DNA of 64,000 nt from Alphaproteobacteria bacterium. GTDB taxonomy: Bacteria; Pseudomonadota; Alphaproteobacteria; Rhodobacterales; Rhodobacteraceae. A program made the position numbers and the translations under genes. The notes beneath the pieces are model-generated. The model had not been told where the DNA came from and did not search any database. It saw only the letters and a list, made by a program, of their open reading frames with translations. The DNA is taken from positions 1 through 64,000 of the forward strand of contig JAUHVK010000002.1 in NCBI GenBank assembly GCA_030425145.1, read 5' to 3'. Positions 16,413 through 25,513 of the stretch are shown piece after piece; position 1 is the stretch's first letter; every line of letters begins with the position of its first letter.

Positions 16413-18104
16413 TCAGGTCGTTGAGTCCAGTTCGGAAAATTCCGAAAGCTTTTTGCGCGAAATCTTGTAGTGGCGTTCTCGCCCAGGAACGGATCTCGGC
16501 ATTTTCACGGCCATGTGCGCCCCCTGTCTGATGAGGACACCCTGATCAGACAAAAGCAGGATGATGGATGCCAACCGGTTGTCTTCAAAGACCTGCGGCA
16601 GAACCTCTTTCGACAGATAAAGGAAGTCATCATCGATAAACCCGATGCTATCCGCGATAGGCGTCCCGACTTTGAGGTGCCCTAGTTTGTGCATTCTCGG
16701 CTTTAAGTATCGAGTAAGTTCAGTGCAGGCCTCAACGATCGGCATTTGCCTATTCTTCAACCAGTTCTCAAACACGACCACAGCAGCACGAAACGCATCG
16801 CCCTTCTGCCATCCTGTAATTTTCCAAAACGTCGAGACCTCACCTGCGGTGGCAATGAGTGCCAGTGTCCGCGCCACGCGTTCCTCGGGACCTCCCAGAG
16901 TGTTAGGCGCGCTCGAAACCATATCATTGGCATAGCTTCCGAACAGTTTGAGGATTTTCCCCCTTTGCACTGAATTCAGTTTCGTGAGTAACTGAATAAG
17001 CTTTCGACCGGCTGTTCCATAGTTCTGCGAAGCACCCTGTTTGATCTTGGCGGATAATTCAGCCCCGCTGTCCGTCTCATGAAGAACATCAAAAATCCCA
17101 AACGGTCTGCCGTCTGCCTCCACATCAATGAAGCGCACTTCCTGACCGGACTTTATGATCTTACCGGCCTCGGCAATTTTTTCTCCAAGAGAAATTTCCC
17201 CGGTGGAAAGGCATGACAGATTCCACATCGCTGCATCTTGCAGCCCTCCCTGCGATCGAGACCTTTGCTTACCAATTCCATTCCCGAGCATGTAAGCGGC
17301 ATCAAACGCATCTGCGCCAGACACCTCCCCGATCTCGTCCAACGCGAGAAACATATCGTTTGCGGACGCAGCTATACTTTCCAAAGCGTTGGCCGTTGTT
17401 CGCCAAGTCTTAATCGCTTTTGGAGAAGACCAAACAGAGCTCGCAGCACAAAGCGCTGTGGTCTTGCCGCTGGAGGAGGACCCCCGAAGGTGAACAACGA
17501 AACTGTTCATTCCGAGCAACCGGACGAACGGCCCAGTCAAGGCGACCGATACCGCCAGCATCAACATGGGATTCCCAATACATGCGGAAGACACATTAGA
17601 TTTCCAGGAATCCAGAGAGCCGGTTGTTCCTATTGAGTTTTCCTGCACAGCGCTTCCGACATGAAACGCAGGTTTCGATCCGATGATTTTCGACGGCGTG
17701 ACAGCAAAAGTATCGAAATCGCCATCACACCACCCCAAGGTGTTCAGAAAGTGATAATCGCTGCGCACTTCCCAGTTGGAGATCAATATGTGCAGTTTTG
17801 TCTTTGCCGATTTCACCGCTGTGTTCAATCGCAACCCGATATTTTGAAGGGTCGCTGCGACCTCTGATGGTGAAGCTTTATTTGGAATACTTGTTCTATG
17901 GATGGAGCCGTTCGGATCTGTAACTTCTACTAAGCGGCCCCAACCGGTTTTTTTTTGAAACGACCCGACTGCAATGACGCGAACAGGCGAGCAAAGAAAT
18001 TGCTCGTCGCCAGCGTCGGTGATGATCGACAGACCGTTATTGGACTCGAGGTATCCAACAGGCGGAGCAAGTGGGTCTTGGGTTTCGGAAACGAGGTCTT
18101 TCAT
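16413..18104 (-). CDS. DUF927-domain ATPase (inactivated helicase/replication-like)
   Basis: 563 residues from ATG 18104; AAAGGA lies eight bases before it, whereas the ATG at 18113 would have no spacing. The DUF927 core spans about 40-340, with Walker A RGSSSSGKTTA near 205 and an acidic Walker B (MFLALDEIGE) near 255. DUF927 proteins occur in phages, satellites and integrative elements and are thought to work in element DNA replication or maintenance. The C-terminal 200 residues are helical and unassigned. It is encoded upstream of the recombinase on the same strand. The biochemical role is not established. Confidence 0.75.
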   Translation of the reverse strand: MKDLVSETQDPLAPPVGYLESNNGLSIITDAGDEQFLCSPVRVIAVGSFQKKTGWGRLVEVTDPNGSIHRTSIPNKASPSEVAATLQNIGLRLNTAVKSAKTKLHILISNWEVRSDYHFLNTLGWCDGDFDTFAVTPSKIIGSKPAFHVGSAVQENSIGTTGSLDSWKSNVSSACIGNPMLMLAVSVALTGPFVRLLGMNSFVVHLRGSSSSGKTTALCAASSVWSSPKAIKTWRTTANALESIAASANDMFLALDEIGEVSGADAFDAAYMLGNGIGKQRSRSQGGLQDAAMWNLSCLSTGEISLGEKIAEAGKIIKSGQEVRFIDVEADGRPFGIFDVLHETDSGAELSAKIKQGASQNYGTAGRKLIQLLTKLNSVQRGKILKLFGSYANDMVSSAPNTLGGPEERVARTLALIATAGEVSTFWKITGWQKGDAFRAAVVVFENWLKNRQMPIVEACTELTRYLKPRMHKLGHLKVGTPIADSIGFIDDDFLYLSKEVLPQVFEDNRLASIILLLSDQGVLIRQGAHMAVKMPRSVPGRERHYKISRKKLSEFSELDSTT

Positions 18105-18228
18105 GCCATGCATCCTTTGTTCGCAGACTGCGCTGCGGTATTTGAAGTGAGATTTTCGAGTATGATTATGTGTTCGCCGCAGAGCTATTCTGCGACGCTA
18201 CTTCATGCCAGGGTGGCAAGAATGGTGG

Positions 18229-18753
18229 TTAGATGCCTTTCACCTTCCACTGAGGAAGCGTTCGCCGGATATTCCGGCCCAACTCCTCCTCGATTTTGGT
18301 GATCTTTCCGATTGTTTCGAAAGCTTTCTTCCGGGTTTCAGGATCGGAAAGATCAGAGCTTTCGAGTTCGTTTCGCTTTTGCTCAAGCTGATATTTTTTG
18401 TAGCGGTTGATGATTCCAGCCATCTCGATGGCAGCCGTTAGAAAGCGGTCCACCATTTCCTCCGCGCGGCCAATTGAACCCTTCGCGCCGGGAAACGTTT
18501 CGGCAGGATCGGCGTCAGGCGGCAGCGCGTCCTCACTGGCATAGACCTCCGGGCCACCGTCGTCCTCAAATGACGGGGGCAGAAGACCAGCAAGTTCAAG
18601 TTCGAGTGTCACCGAACTCCAGTTCGGTTCTTCCTGCAACCATTCAAAAAATGGAACTTGCAGGAATGGGTAGGTGGAGTCGTCGAGCTGCTTCAGCTGC
18701 TCTTGCTCACGCTCGAGTTGCTTCTGCTTTCGTTCACGAGCCGACATGGCCAT
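18229..18753 (-). CDS. Hypothetical island protein with charged N-terminal coil
   Basis: 174 residues from ATG 18753, with GGAG seven bases upstream. Residues 5-22 form a highly charged coil (RERKQKQLEREQEQ). The middle (60-95) is Pro/Asp-rich and probably disordered. The C-terminal 80 residues form a second helical, Lys/Glu-rich region. There is no signal peptide, cysteine pair or known motif. Its place between the integrase and the DUF927 gene, behind a palindromic site at 18781-18797, suggests a regulated island gene, for example a directionality or replication accessory protein. That is inference. Confidence 0.6.
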   Translation of the reverse strand: MAMSARERKQKQLEREQEQLKQLDDSTYPFLQVPFFEWLQEEPNWSSVTLELELAGLLPPSFEDDGGPEVYASEDALPPDADPAETFPGAKGSIGRAEEMVDRFLTAAIEMAGIINRYKKYQLEQKRNELESSDLSDPETRKKAFETIGKITKIEEELGRNIRRTLPQWKVKGI

Positions 18754-18780
18754 TTTGATTCTCCAATCGTGATTTCTAAT

Positions 18781-18797
18781 GTGAAGTTAGACTTCAC
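18781..18797. promoter_or_regulatory. Palindromic operator candidate
   Basis: GTGAAGT, spacer TAG, ACTTCAC is a perfect 7-base inverted repeat 28 bases upstream of ATG 18753. The position fits an operator overlapping the promoter of that gene. The HTH regulator at 14.7-15.1 kb is the obvious candidate binder, but nothing in the sequence proves it. Confidence 0.45.
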
Positions 18798-18954
18798 GTT
18801 TGGATTTGTCAAAGCTTTTTTCATGACTGCCGTTTGGGCGATCATGGGCCGATTGACATGGGCGCACTTACCGGATCGGGCATATTCGACGATCAGCTTG
18901 AGAAAGTAATTGAGTTCGCTCCCAAATGTGCAAAACCGCACTGAATAAGGCGGC

Positions 18955-20523
18955 CTAGAAATCATACTCCGGCAGGCGCGCAATCGCATCGATCTTTGTC
19001 TTCAGCGTCACGTCCCCGTAGCTGTCGCTGGCTGTGCGACCAGCGTGCCCCTGAATTGCGTCGAAGACCCGGTCGGATATGCCGAGCTCGCGACACTGCG
19101 TCTTCAAGCGATGGCGCCATCCATGATTGGGTTGCACGCCGTCCGGAGTGATGCCCGCTTTTCGCAGCCACTCTGCCAGCTGGTTCGCTATGCGTTTGGC
19201 TTTCGCCTCGTAGCTCGCTGGTTCCTTGCCTTTATGGAATAAAGGTCCCTGCCCCACGGATTTCACAAAATCTACGAACCCACAGGCGATGATCTGACGG
19301 TGGAGCGGAACATCCCGGTAGCCGCCAGATTTGACCGTGCCAGCGTCAGGTGAAATTCGAATGATCCAATCGGCCCCTTCTTGTCGGATGTCTTCCCCAC
19401 GTAGCTGCGTAATTTCGGCGACACGCGCCCCAGTAAAGGCACAGATGATCGGCACCCACCTTTTCGCAGCCACCAATTGCGGCGTTTCTCGGACATAACC
19501 AGTCTCGTCTGCATGTGGCTGGTATGCGCGTGACGCTTTGAGAACCGTCGACGCCTCTTTGTCCGTATATCCACGCTCCCTTGAATAAACCTTCTTCGGC
19601 TTTGGCTGTTTTACGTCTTTCGCAACGTCTTCGGGCAACCGCTCATTTTCGACGGCCCAGGCAAAAAGCGTGCGGATAGCGGACAGATAGACATCGTTCA
19701 CTGTCTTGGCCGACAGAGTTTTCACCAGATTGTCACGCCAAAGCAGGAGGTCCTTCTTTCGGATACGTGCTGCATCATCGTGTTTGAGAAAGGCGCGCAA
19801 ATTCTCAATGACCGGGCGATGGCGTTTTCCGCCATCCCGCATAAATCCCGCCTGAACCCTGCTAGCGACATAATCGGCCCAGAGCCCACTCAACTTCACG
19901 GGTTCAGGAGCATCTACGGGAGGCTGGGCGCTCACCAGAAGAGGAGCGTTGATCTGTCCTGCATAGTTTCCTTCATCCCGCTCCACAACGCGCTCCAGCG
20001 CCTCATATTCGGCTACGCACAGAGACATGGCGAGGCTGCGCCATGCCTGCGAACCGAATTCAGCAATCGTGTTCCCGATCTTGCGAAAATGTTCAATTCG
20101 GTGACCCACTAGCTCATTGAGCTCAGAATCTGACGCAGCACCGGCAACACCCATGCGCAACTGCGTTATGTAACGATCGTCGATACCGATATTGGCATAA
20201 GCCGAGAGCGAGTTCCTCGCGAGTAGGTCCTGTTCGAGGCGTGCGTGATAGCTGAGCAATGCAATTTGAGCGTCACTCAATGGATAGCGACCCGGCGCCT
20301 GCGGGATGCCGCGCTCCTCTGCTGCGCGACGTTCCGCAAGAGCGATCTGGATCTGCAGCTGTGATACCGCACTCGGCAAGCGCTTCAGAGCTTGCTGGTA
20401 GTCACCGCCCAGCGGCAGGCGCAATTCCGTCTTGCCGACGACTTCACGAAGGTTTTTCGGCACCACCAGCCGCGCGTAGTAACGCCCTGACCTGTCGACC
20501 ATGTTGCGGACTTTTCCAGCCAT
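18955..20523 (-). CDS. Tyrosine integrase (phage-type)
   Basis: 522 residues from ATG 20523, with AGGTGG six bases before. The N-terminus (RYYARLVVPKNLREVVGKTELRLPL, given here only as a landmark: RYYARL...ELRLPL) is the DUF6538/arm-binding type. A core-binding SAM-like domain lies around 220-330. The catalytic domain follows: Arg in FTGARVAEI (about 360), HGWRHRLKT (about 470) and the GH block IQGHAGRTASDSYGD (about 495-510) with the nucleophilic Tyr. The gene starts 93 bases from the tRNA-Val(UAC) 3' end, the expected attachment site. It should drive insertion and excision of the island. No excisionase gene was recognised. Confidence 0.9.
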   Translation of the reverse strand: MAGKVRNMVDRSGRYYARLVVPKNLREVVGKTELRLPLGGDYQQALKRLPSAVSQLQIQIALAERRAAEERGIPQAPGRYPLSDAQIALLSYHARLEQDLLARNSLSAYANIGIDDRYITQLRMGVAGAASDSELNELVGHRIEHFRKIGNTIAEFGSQAWRSLAMSLCVAEYEALERVVERDEGNYAGQINAPLLVSAQPPVDAPEPVKLSGLWADYVASRVQAGFMRDGGKRHRPVIENLRAFLKHDDAARIRKKDLLLWRDNLVKTLSAKTVNDVYLSAIRTLFAWAVENERLPEDVAKDVKQPKPKKVYSRERGYTDKEASTVLKASRAYQPHADETGYVRETPQLVAAKRWVPIICAFTGARVAEITQLRGEDIRQEGADWIIRISPDAGTVKSGGYRDVPLHRQIIACGFVDFVKSVGQGPLFHKGKEPASYEAKAKRIANQLAEWLRKAGITPDGVQPNHGWRHRLKTQCRELGISDRVFDAIQGHAGRTASDSYGDVTLKTKIDAIARLPEYDF

Positions 20524-20615
20524 CGCTGACCACCTGATTGTAACAAGAGTTGTAACAGTCAAATGGACATAACCCTTTATTTGCAAGGGTTTTCTTTAGT
20601 ATCAAAGGCTTGGAA

Positions 20616-20691
<76 letters not shown>

Positions 20692-20769
20692 GCTGGGGTG
20701 TCGTTTAGACAAGCCGTCAGACCGACGCAAGCCCTTTTTGACGTTCTTCTTCATCCAAGTCTGAAACGC

Positions 20770-20801
20770 AAAACGCGCGGCCAGAACGGTCCGCGCGTTT
20801 T
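20770..20801 (-). terminator. Terminator between the two tRNA-Val genes
   Basis: An 11-base perfect stem (20770-20780 with 20791-20801, core ACGCGCGG/CCGCGCGT) with A and T runs at its foot. It follows the tRNA-Val(CAC) gene on the minus strand, so the two tRNAs are probably separate transcripts. Confidence 0.7.
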
Positions 20802-20808
20802 GGAAATA

Positions 20809-20883
20809 TGGTGGGTGATAAGAGATTCGAACTCCTGACATCTTCGATGTGAACGAAGCGCTCTACCACTGAGCTAATCACCC
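20809..20883 (-). tRNA. tRNA-Val (anticodon CAC)
   Basis: 75 bases. Same acceptor stem as its neighbour (GGGTGAT/ATCACCC), discriminator A and encoded CCA at 20809-20811. The anticodon stem CTTCG/CGAAG encloses TTCACAT, giving CAC. The D loop is one base shorter than in the UAC gene. The two genes are close relatives, probably from a duplication. Confidence 0.95.
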
Positions 20884-20902
20884 GTTGGCAGGCGTCTTAG
20901 CC

Positions 20903-21292
20903 TCACTCGGCAGCCTGTGCAAGAGGGTCCGGCGCATCAGTTTTCGGTGTTTCGGAACGGCGCAGCCGCATCGTGATGATATGGGCCTTGGTCGTCTTTT
21001 TCATCCGGGTGATCTTGACCTTTCCCATCGGGGCGAGGTTCATTTCGCGCCCATCGGCAATCGTTTCACCCATAACCGCGAGCATCGCGTCGACGACAGG
21101 CTTAACATCGCGCTTTTTGACGCCGCTGCGCGCCACTATCACGTCGATCAGCTCTTTCTTCTTGAGTTCCGGTCCGGACACTTTCGGGGTTTCGTTGACC
21201 ACGACTTCCGGTTCCGGCCCCTGAGCTGCGGTCGAAGGTGTCGGCGTCTTCGCTGTCTTGCGCGGGGTGGGTGTTTTCTTGGCCGTCGCCAT
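20903..21292 (-). CDS. HU/IHF-family DNA-binding protein with long N-terminal tail
   Basis: 129 residues from ATG 21292, where AAAGGA is well placed; an ATG three codons earlier is too close. The first 45 residues are a Lys/Pro/Thr-rich basic tail, disordered and histone H1-like. The HU-like fold covers about 45-125 (KKKELIDVIVARSGVKKRDV, then NLAPMGKVKITR, landmarks only), although the canonical GF/GxF and PK-RN-P arm motifs are weak. It lies directly downstream of lon in the same direction, as in many bacteria. It probably bends or coats DNA. Confidence 0.75.
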   Translation of the reverse strand: MATAKKTPTPRKTAKTPTPSTAAQGPEPEVVVNETPKVSGPELKKKELIDVIVARSGVKKRDVKPVVDAMLAVMGETIADGREMNLAPMGKVKITRMKKTTKAHIITMRLRRSETPKTDAPDPLAQAAE

Positions 21293-21431
21293 TCTACTCA
21301 TCCTTTGTCTGCTCAAATCTTTTTGGCGAATGTGATCGCAGCATAGCAATATATCGCACTTTATCCAGTATTTTGATTTCAACCACCCACAAGATAGGCC
21401 AAGCCCACCAATGTTTGTGCAGGCCGCAAAG

Positions 21432-21463
21432 AAAAACGCCGCCCCGGTTGGGGACGGCGTTTT
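21432..21463 (-). terminator. Terminator of lon
   Basis: AAAACGCCG with CGGCGTTTT, extended inside by CCCC/GGGG with one bulged A, beginning about 20 bases after the lon stop on the minus strand and ending in T-rich sequence. It separates lon from the HU-like gene. Confidence 0.7.
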
Positions 21464-21484
21464 GTCATAGGTTTCGACCAAGGA

Positions 21485-23890
21485 TCAGTGCGCGATTGCT
21501 GACGCGCCACCACTGTCTTTGTTCATCGCCTGCGCTGCGGCCTCTTCGGCGGCTTCGTCCCATTCGATGGGCTCTGGCTTGGACACCAGCGCGAGTTTCA
21601 GAACGTCCGACACGTGCTCCACGGGGATGATTTCCAACCCGGTTGTCACGTTTTCCGGCAGTTCGGCCAGATCCTTTTCGTTCTCCTTGGGGATCAGTAC
21701 CGTCTTGATACCCCCCCGCAAGGCCGCCAGCAATTTTTCCTTCAAACCACCGATAGGCATTGCGTTACCCCGCAGCGAAACCTCACCCGTCATCGCAATG
21801 TCACGACGCACCGGGATACCGGTCAGAACCGACACGATCGACGTCACCATCGCCAGACCGGCCGAAGGACCATCCTTGGGCGTCGCGCCGTCGGGCACGT
21901 GCACATGAATGTCCATCTGGTCGAACTTCGGCGGCTTCACCCCAATCTGCGGTGAAATCGACCGGACGTAGCTGGACGCCGCGTCGATGGATTCCTTCAT
22001 CACATCACCCAGCTTACCTGTGGTCTTCATCCGACCCTTGCCAGGTAGTTTGAGCGCCTCGATGTGCAACAAATCACCACCAACCGAGGTATAGGCAAGC
22101 CCGGTCACAACACCGACCTGGTTCTCGTCCTCGGCCAGACCATAGCGATACTTCCGAACACCCAGGAAATCGCCAAGGTTTTCAGGCGTAATGACAACCT
22201 TGTCTTCTTCCTTCTTGACGATCTTGGTGACCGCCTTGCGCGCAAGTTTCGAGATTTCGCGCTCAAGGTTCCGCACGCCCGCTTCACGAGTGTAATAGCG
22301 GATCGCATCGGTCAACGCCGCGTCCGTCAGTTCGAACTCGCCCTTCTTCAGGCCGTGGTTCTTGACCTGCTTCGACACGAGGTGACGCTTGGCGATCTCG
22401 GATTTCTCTTCTTCGGTGTAACCCGCGAGAGGAATGATCTCCATCCGGTCAAGCAGCGGCCCCGGCATGTTGTAGCTGTTCGCCGTGGTCAGGAACATCA
22501 CGTTCGACAGATCGTATTCCACCTCGAGATAGTGGTCGACGAAGGTGCCGTTCTGTTCGGGATCAAGCACTTCCAGCATCGCAGACGCCGGATCGCCCCG
22601 GAAATCCTGGCCCATCTTGTCGATTTCATCGAGCAGGATCAGCGGGTTCGTCGTCTTGGCCTTTTTCAGTGCCTGAATGATTTTACCCGGCATGGAGCCG
22701 ATATAGGTCCGGCGGTGACCCCGGATCTCGGACTCGTCCCGCACGCCACCCAACGAAATGCGGATGAACTCGCGGCCCGTGGCCTTGGCCACCGATTTGC
22801 CCAACGAGGTCTTACCCACACCCGGAGGGCCGACAAGGCACATGATCGGGCCTTTCAGCTTTTTCGAGCGCTGCTGTACCGCCAGATATTCGACGATCCG
22901 TTCCTTGACCTTCTCAAGACCGTAGTGATCGGCATCGAGAATTTTCTCGGCATTGCCAAGATCCTTCTTCACGCGCGACTTCACGCCCCACGGGATCGAC
23001 AGCATCCAGTCAAGGTAATTGCGCACGACGGTCGCCTCGGCGCTCATCGGGCTCATGTTCTTGAGCTTCTTGATCTCAGCCTCGGCCTTTTCCTTGGCTT
23101 CCTTGGAAAGCTTGGTCTCGTTGACCTTTGCTTCAAGCTCCGCAACCTCATTCTGGCCGTCTTCGCCGTCGCCCAGTTCCTTCTGAATGGCCTTCATCTG
23201 CTCATTCAGATAGTACTCGCGCTGCGTGCGCTCCATCTGGGATTTGACACGCGTCTTGATCTTCTTTTCGACCTGAAGAACGCTCATCTCGCCCTGCATC
23301 AGGCCATAGACCTTCTCAAGCCGTTCGCTGACCGACAGAGTCTCCAGAAGCTCCTGCTTCTGGTTCACTTCGATCCCGAGATGGCCCGCAACCAAGTCCG
23401 CAAGCTTCGCCGGCGCTTCGGCGTCCGATACAGCGCCCAGCGCTTCTTCTGGGATATTCTTCTTGACTTTGGCATAACGCTCGAACTCTTCGCCCACGGT
23501 GCGAACCAGCGCTTTGATCGCGGCAGGGTCTCCCGGCATCTCTGTCAGATACTCGGCACGGGCTTCAAAGAACTGATCGTTCTCGACATATTCGGTGATG
23601 CGCACACGGCTCTGACCTTCGACCAACACCTTGACGGTACCGTCGGGCAGTTTAAGCAATTGCAGCACATTTGCCAGCACACCGGCACGGTAAATTCCGT
23701 CGGTCTGGGGATCGTCCTCGGACGGGTCCATCTGACTGGCAAGCAGGATCTGCTTGTCGTCCGCCATCACTTCTTCCAGCGCGCGCACCGACTTGTCACG
23801 ACCCACGAACAGCGGGACGATCATGTGCGGGAACACGACGATGTCCCGCAGCGGAAGCACTGGGTAGGAGGCGTTAAGAGGCTCTTGCAT
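21485..23890 (-). CDS. lon: ATP-dependent protease Lon
   Basis: 801 residues from ATG 23890, after AAGGA. The N-terminal LonB/PUA-like substrate domain begins YPVLPLRDIVVFP (about 8-20), followed by a coiled linker (about 190-330). The AAA+ module has Walker A GPPGVGKTSLGK near 353 and ILLDEIDK near 415. The C-terminal protease has the catalytic serine in DGPSAGLAM (about 678) and a lysine downstream. It degrades misfolded and regulatory proteins in the cytosol. Length and motifs are standard. A 654-codon open frame on the opposite strand is a codon-bias shadow. Confidence 0.97.
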   Translation of the reverse strand: MQEPLNASYPVLPLRDIVVFPHMIVPLFVGRDKSVRALEEVMADDKQILLASQMDPSEDDPQTDGIYRAGVLANVLQLLKLPDGTVKVLVEGQSRVRITEYVENDQFFEARAEYLTEMPGDPAAIKALVRTVGEEFERYAKVKKNIPEEALGAVSDAEAPAKLADLVAGHLGIEVNQKQELLETLSVSERLEKVYGLMQGEMSVLQVEKKIKTRVKSQMERTQREYYLNEQMKAIQKELGDGEDGQNEVAELEAKVNETKLSKEAKEKAEAEIKKLKNMSPMSAEATVVRNYLDWMLSIPWGVKSRVKKDLGNAEKILDADHYGLEKVKERIVEYLAVQQRSKKLKGPIMCLVGPPGVGKTSLGKSVAKATGREFIRISLGGVRDESEIRGHRRTYIGSMPGKIIQALKKAKTTNPLILLDEIDKMGQDFRGDPASAMLEVLDPEQNGTFVDHYLEVEYDLSNVMFLTTANSYNMPGPLLDRMEIIPLAGYTEEEKSEIAKRHLVSKQVKNHGLKKGEFELTDAALTDAIRYYTREAGVRNLEREISKLARKAVTKIVKKEEDKVVITPENLGDFLGVRKYRYGLAEDENQVGVVTGLAYTSVGGDLLHIEALKLPGKGRMKTTGKLGDVMKESIDAASSYVRSISPQIGVKPPKFDQMDIHVHVPDGATPKDGPSAGLAMVTSIVSVLTGIPVRRDIAMTGEVSLRGNAMPIGGLKEKLLAALRGGIKTVLIPKENEKDLAELPENVTTGLEIIPVEHVSDVLKLALVSKPEPIEWDEAAEEAAAQAMNKDSGGASAIAH

Positions 23891-24112
23891 GCTCGTATCC
23901 TTATCATTGGCAAGATGGCACCGGCCCCGCTCGGCGGCAGCACTGACCATCTCCGGTCTCAGAGCTATAAGGTGGTGCTGACCACCCAAGGTTTCAACCT
24001 TGCCTCTGTGCGCACCACCATATCCTGATGGTCGTGACCTGCAAGGTAGGTTTTGGGCCAAGCGTTAACGCCGACACTGTCCGGAGGCTGCAAGAGCAAT
24101 GCCAGAAAGGCG

Positions 24113-24268
24113 TCAGTCAGACGTGTTCTTTTTTGCGGCAGCCTTCATGCGATCCAGCAATGCGCTTTTGGCATCGGTCTTTTTGCCACCCTTCGGCGGC
24201 GTTTTGTGAGGATCGAATTTGGGCGCGCCTTTCGCAGGCTTCGCCGCACCTGATTTTCCGTAGTCCAT
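24113..24268 (-). CDS. Small Lys/Ala-rich hypothetical protein
   Basis: 51 residues from ATG 24268, with AGGAG six bases upstream. It begins MDYGKSGAAK, is rich in Lys, Pro, Gly and Ala, and ends with a helical RMKAAAKKNTSD. It is probably unstructured and basic and might bind nucleic acid. The strong ribosome site is the main support. It lies between lon and a periplasmic protein gene, all on the minus strand. Confidence 0.55.
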   Translation of the reverse strand: MDYGKSGAAKPAKGAPKFDPHKTPPKGGKKTDAKSALLDRMKAAAKKNTSD

Positions 24269-24367
24269 GTCATGCTCCTGTGCCCACTGCGGGCGATTGG
24301 TCAGCCTTGCACCAGCTTGAGCGCCGCCGCAAGTGAGCCCGATCGCAGCATGACAATGACGCAAAGA

Positions 24368-24922
24368 TCAGTTCGAACCACGCTGCATCATCATGGTATG
24401 GACCGCCTGCATCCCCTGCTCGACCATGGCTGTCACTTCAGCCGCATGAACGTGCAGCGCAGCTACGACCTCGGGATCATCAGAGGTCTGGATAACAACG
24501 ATACCTTCGTCCGTCACATCAATCTCGGACAGGATACGCTCCCCTCGGGCAAAGAAGATATCCAGCGTCGGGCTTTGGATAAAGATTTTGGGATCGTCCA
24601 ATCTGCCCACACGGTCGATCATCCCCACCGTGTGATTGACCAGCGCATTCATGACCTCCGGATCACTCGATCGCGTGACCGTGCGAATGCCATTCGGCAA
24701 ATTCTCGACCTCGCGGCTCAGTGTTTGGAACTTCTGGAACATCAGCGCGAGGTCGGCGCTTTCTTCCAGCGTCGCGTTCTCGCCACGCAAGCCCGGCATG
24801 TTGATCATGTCGTGGCCTTTACCGTCGCCTCCACCCATATGGCCAGGGCCATGCATCTGCGCCAAAACCGGGCTGGTTATCGCCAAACCGGCAACCAGAA
24901 CCAAGGACCACCGTGTCAACAT
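24368..24922 (-). CDS. Secreted hypothetical protein, His/Met-rich N-terminus
   Basis: 184 residues. A clear Sec signal peptide (LVLVAGLAITSPVLA, cleavage near residue 21) is followed by a Met/His/Gly-rich stretch (MHGPGHMGGGDGKGHDM) that could bind copper or another soft metal. The mature domain is helical with no cysteine. It is presumably periplasmic. A metal-related role is suggested only by the His/Met content. The family is not recognised. Confidence 0.7.
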   Translation of the reverse strand: MLTRWSLVLVAGLAITSPVLAQMHGPGHMGGGDGKGHDMINMPGLRGENATLEESADLALMFQKFQTLSREVENLPNGIRTVTRSSDPEVMNALVNHTVGMIDRVGRLDDPKIFIQSPTLDIFFARGERILSEIDVTDEGIVVIQTSDDPEVVAALHVHAAEVTAMVEQGMQAVHTMMMQRGSN

Positions 24923-25011
24923 CTCGAAAATCCCTTGCTAGATATGGCGCTAGATATGACGGGATTGTATTCGCAAATCGTGATGTGAGGAAGTGGAAAA
25001 CGCTGCGACCT

Positions 25012-25440
25012 TTAAACGACACGCTCCATCAGAGGCGGCGGCAGATCAAGCTGGTCCTGCACCTTGCCCCCCATGCGCTGTGGCGTCCCGATCATCGTGT
25101 TCGTGCCGACATAGGGTTTGTCCGCCTCGCGCCATGCCCGGAACCCGCCAGCCAGGTGCGCCGCAACAGCCGACCCGCCGCCCAGCATGACCCGCGCGCA
25201 ATGGTCTGACCGTAGACCCTCACCGCAATACAGCACAATTTGCTTGTCGGTCGCAAAAGGCAAGTATTGGGACTTGAAATAGGGCATCGGCAAAAGCAGC
25301 GCGCCCGCGATATGCTCGAACACGTATTCCTGCGGGGTCCGCACATCGATCAGAACGATGTCCCCACGGAAAAACGCCCCGGCCACTTCGTCGGGGCTCC
25401 AGCTTTGAATATCGCCGGCCTCGGTTCTTTCAACGTCCAT
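25012..25440 (-). CDS. Rhodanese-like sulfurtransferase
   Basis: 142 residues from ATG 25440, with AGGAGG well placed. A single rhodanese domain: LIDVRTPQEY (about 30-39), HIAGALLLP, and the active-site loop LYCGEGLRS (about 71-79) with the catalytic cysteine. The protein should carry a persulfide and pass sulfur to an acceptor or to cyanide. The C-terminal tail (about 105-142) is not part of the fold. It is downstream of tgt on the same strand, but the 70-base gap leaves an operon open. Confidence 0.85.
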   Translation of the reverse strand: MDVERTEAGDIQSWSPDEVAGAFFRGDIVLIDVRTPQEYVFEHIAGALLLPMPYFKSQYLPFATDKQIVLYCGEGLRSDHCARVMLGGGSAVAAHLAGGFRAWREADKPYVGTNTMIGTPQRMGGKVQDQLDLPPPLMERVV

Positions 25441-25513
25441 GATACCTCCTGAACACATCGCGTCTTCAGAATATCAAACGGCGGATGGAAAAGCGGTTTT
25501 AGCCCGAGCGGCT

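Noticed and set aside
22064-24028. 654-codon open frame opposite lon
   Set aside because: It is antisense to an unmistakable lon gene, lacks motifs and arises from GC-rich third positions; no ribosome site was convincing.
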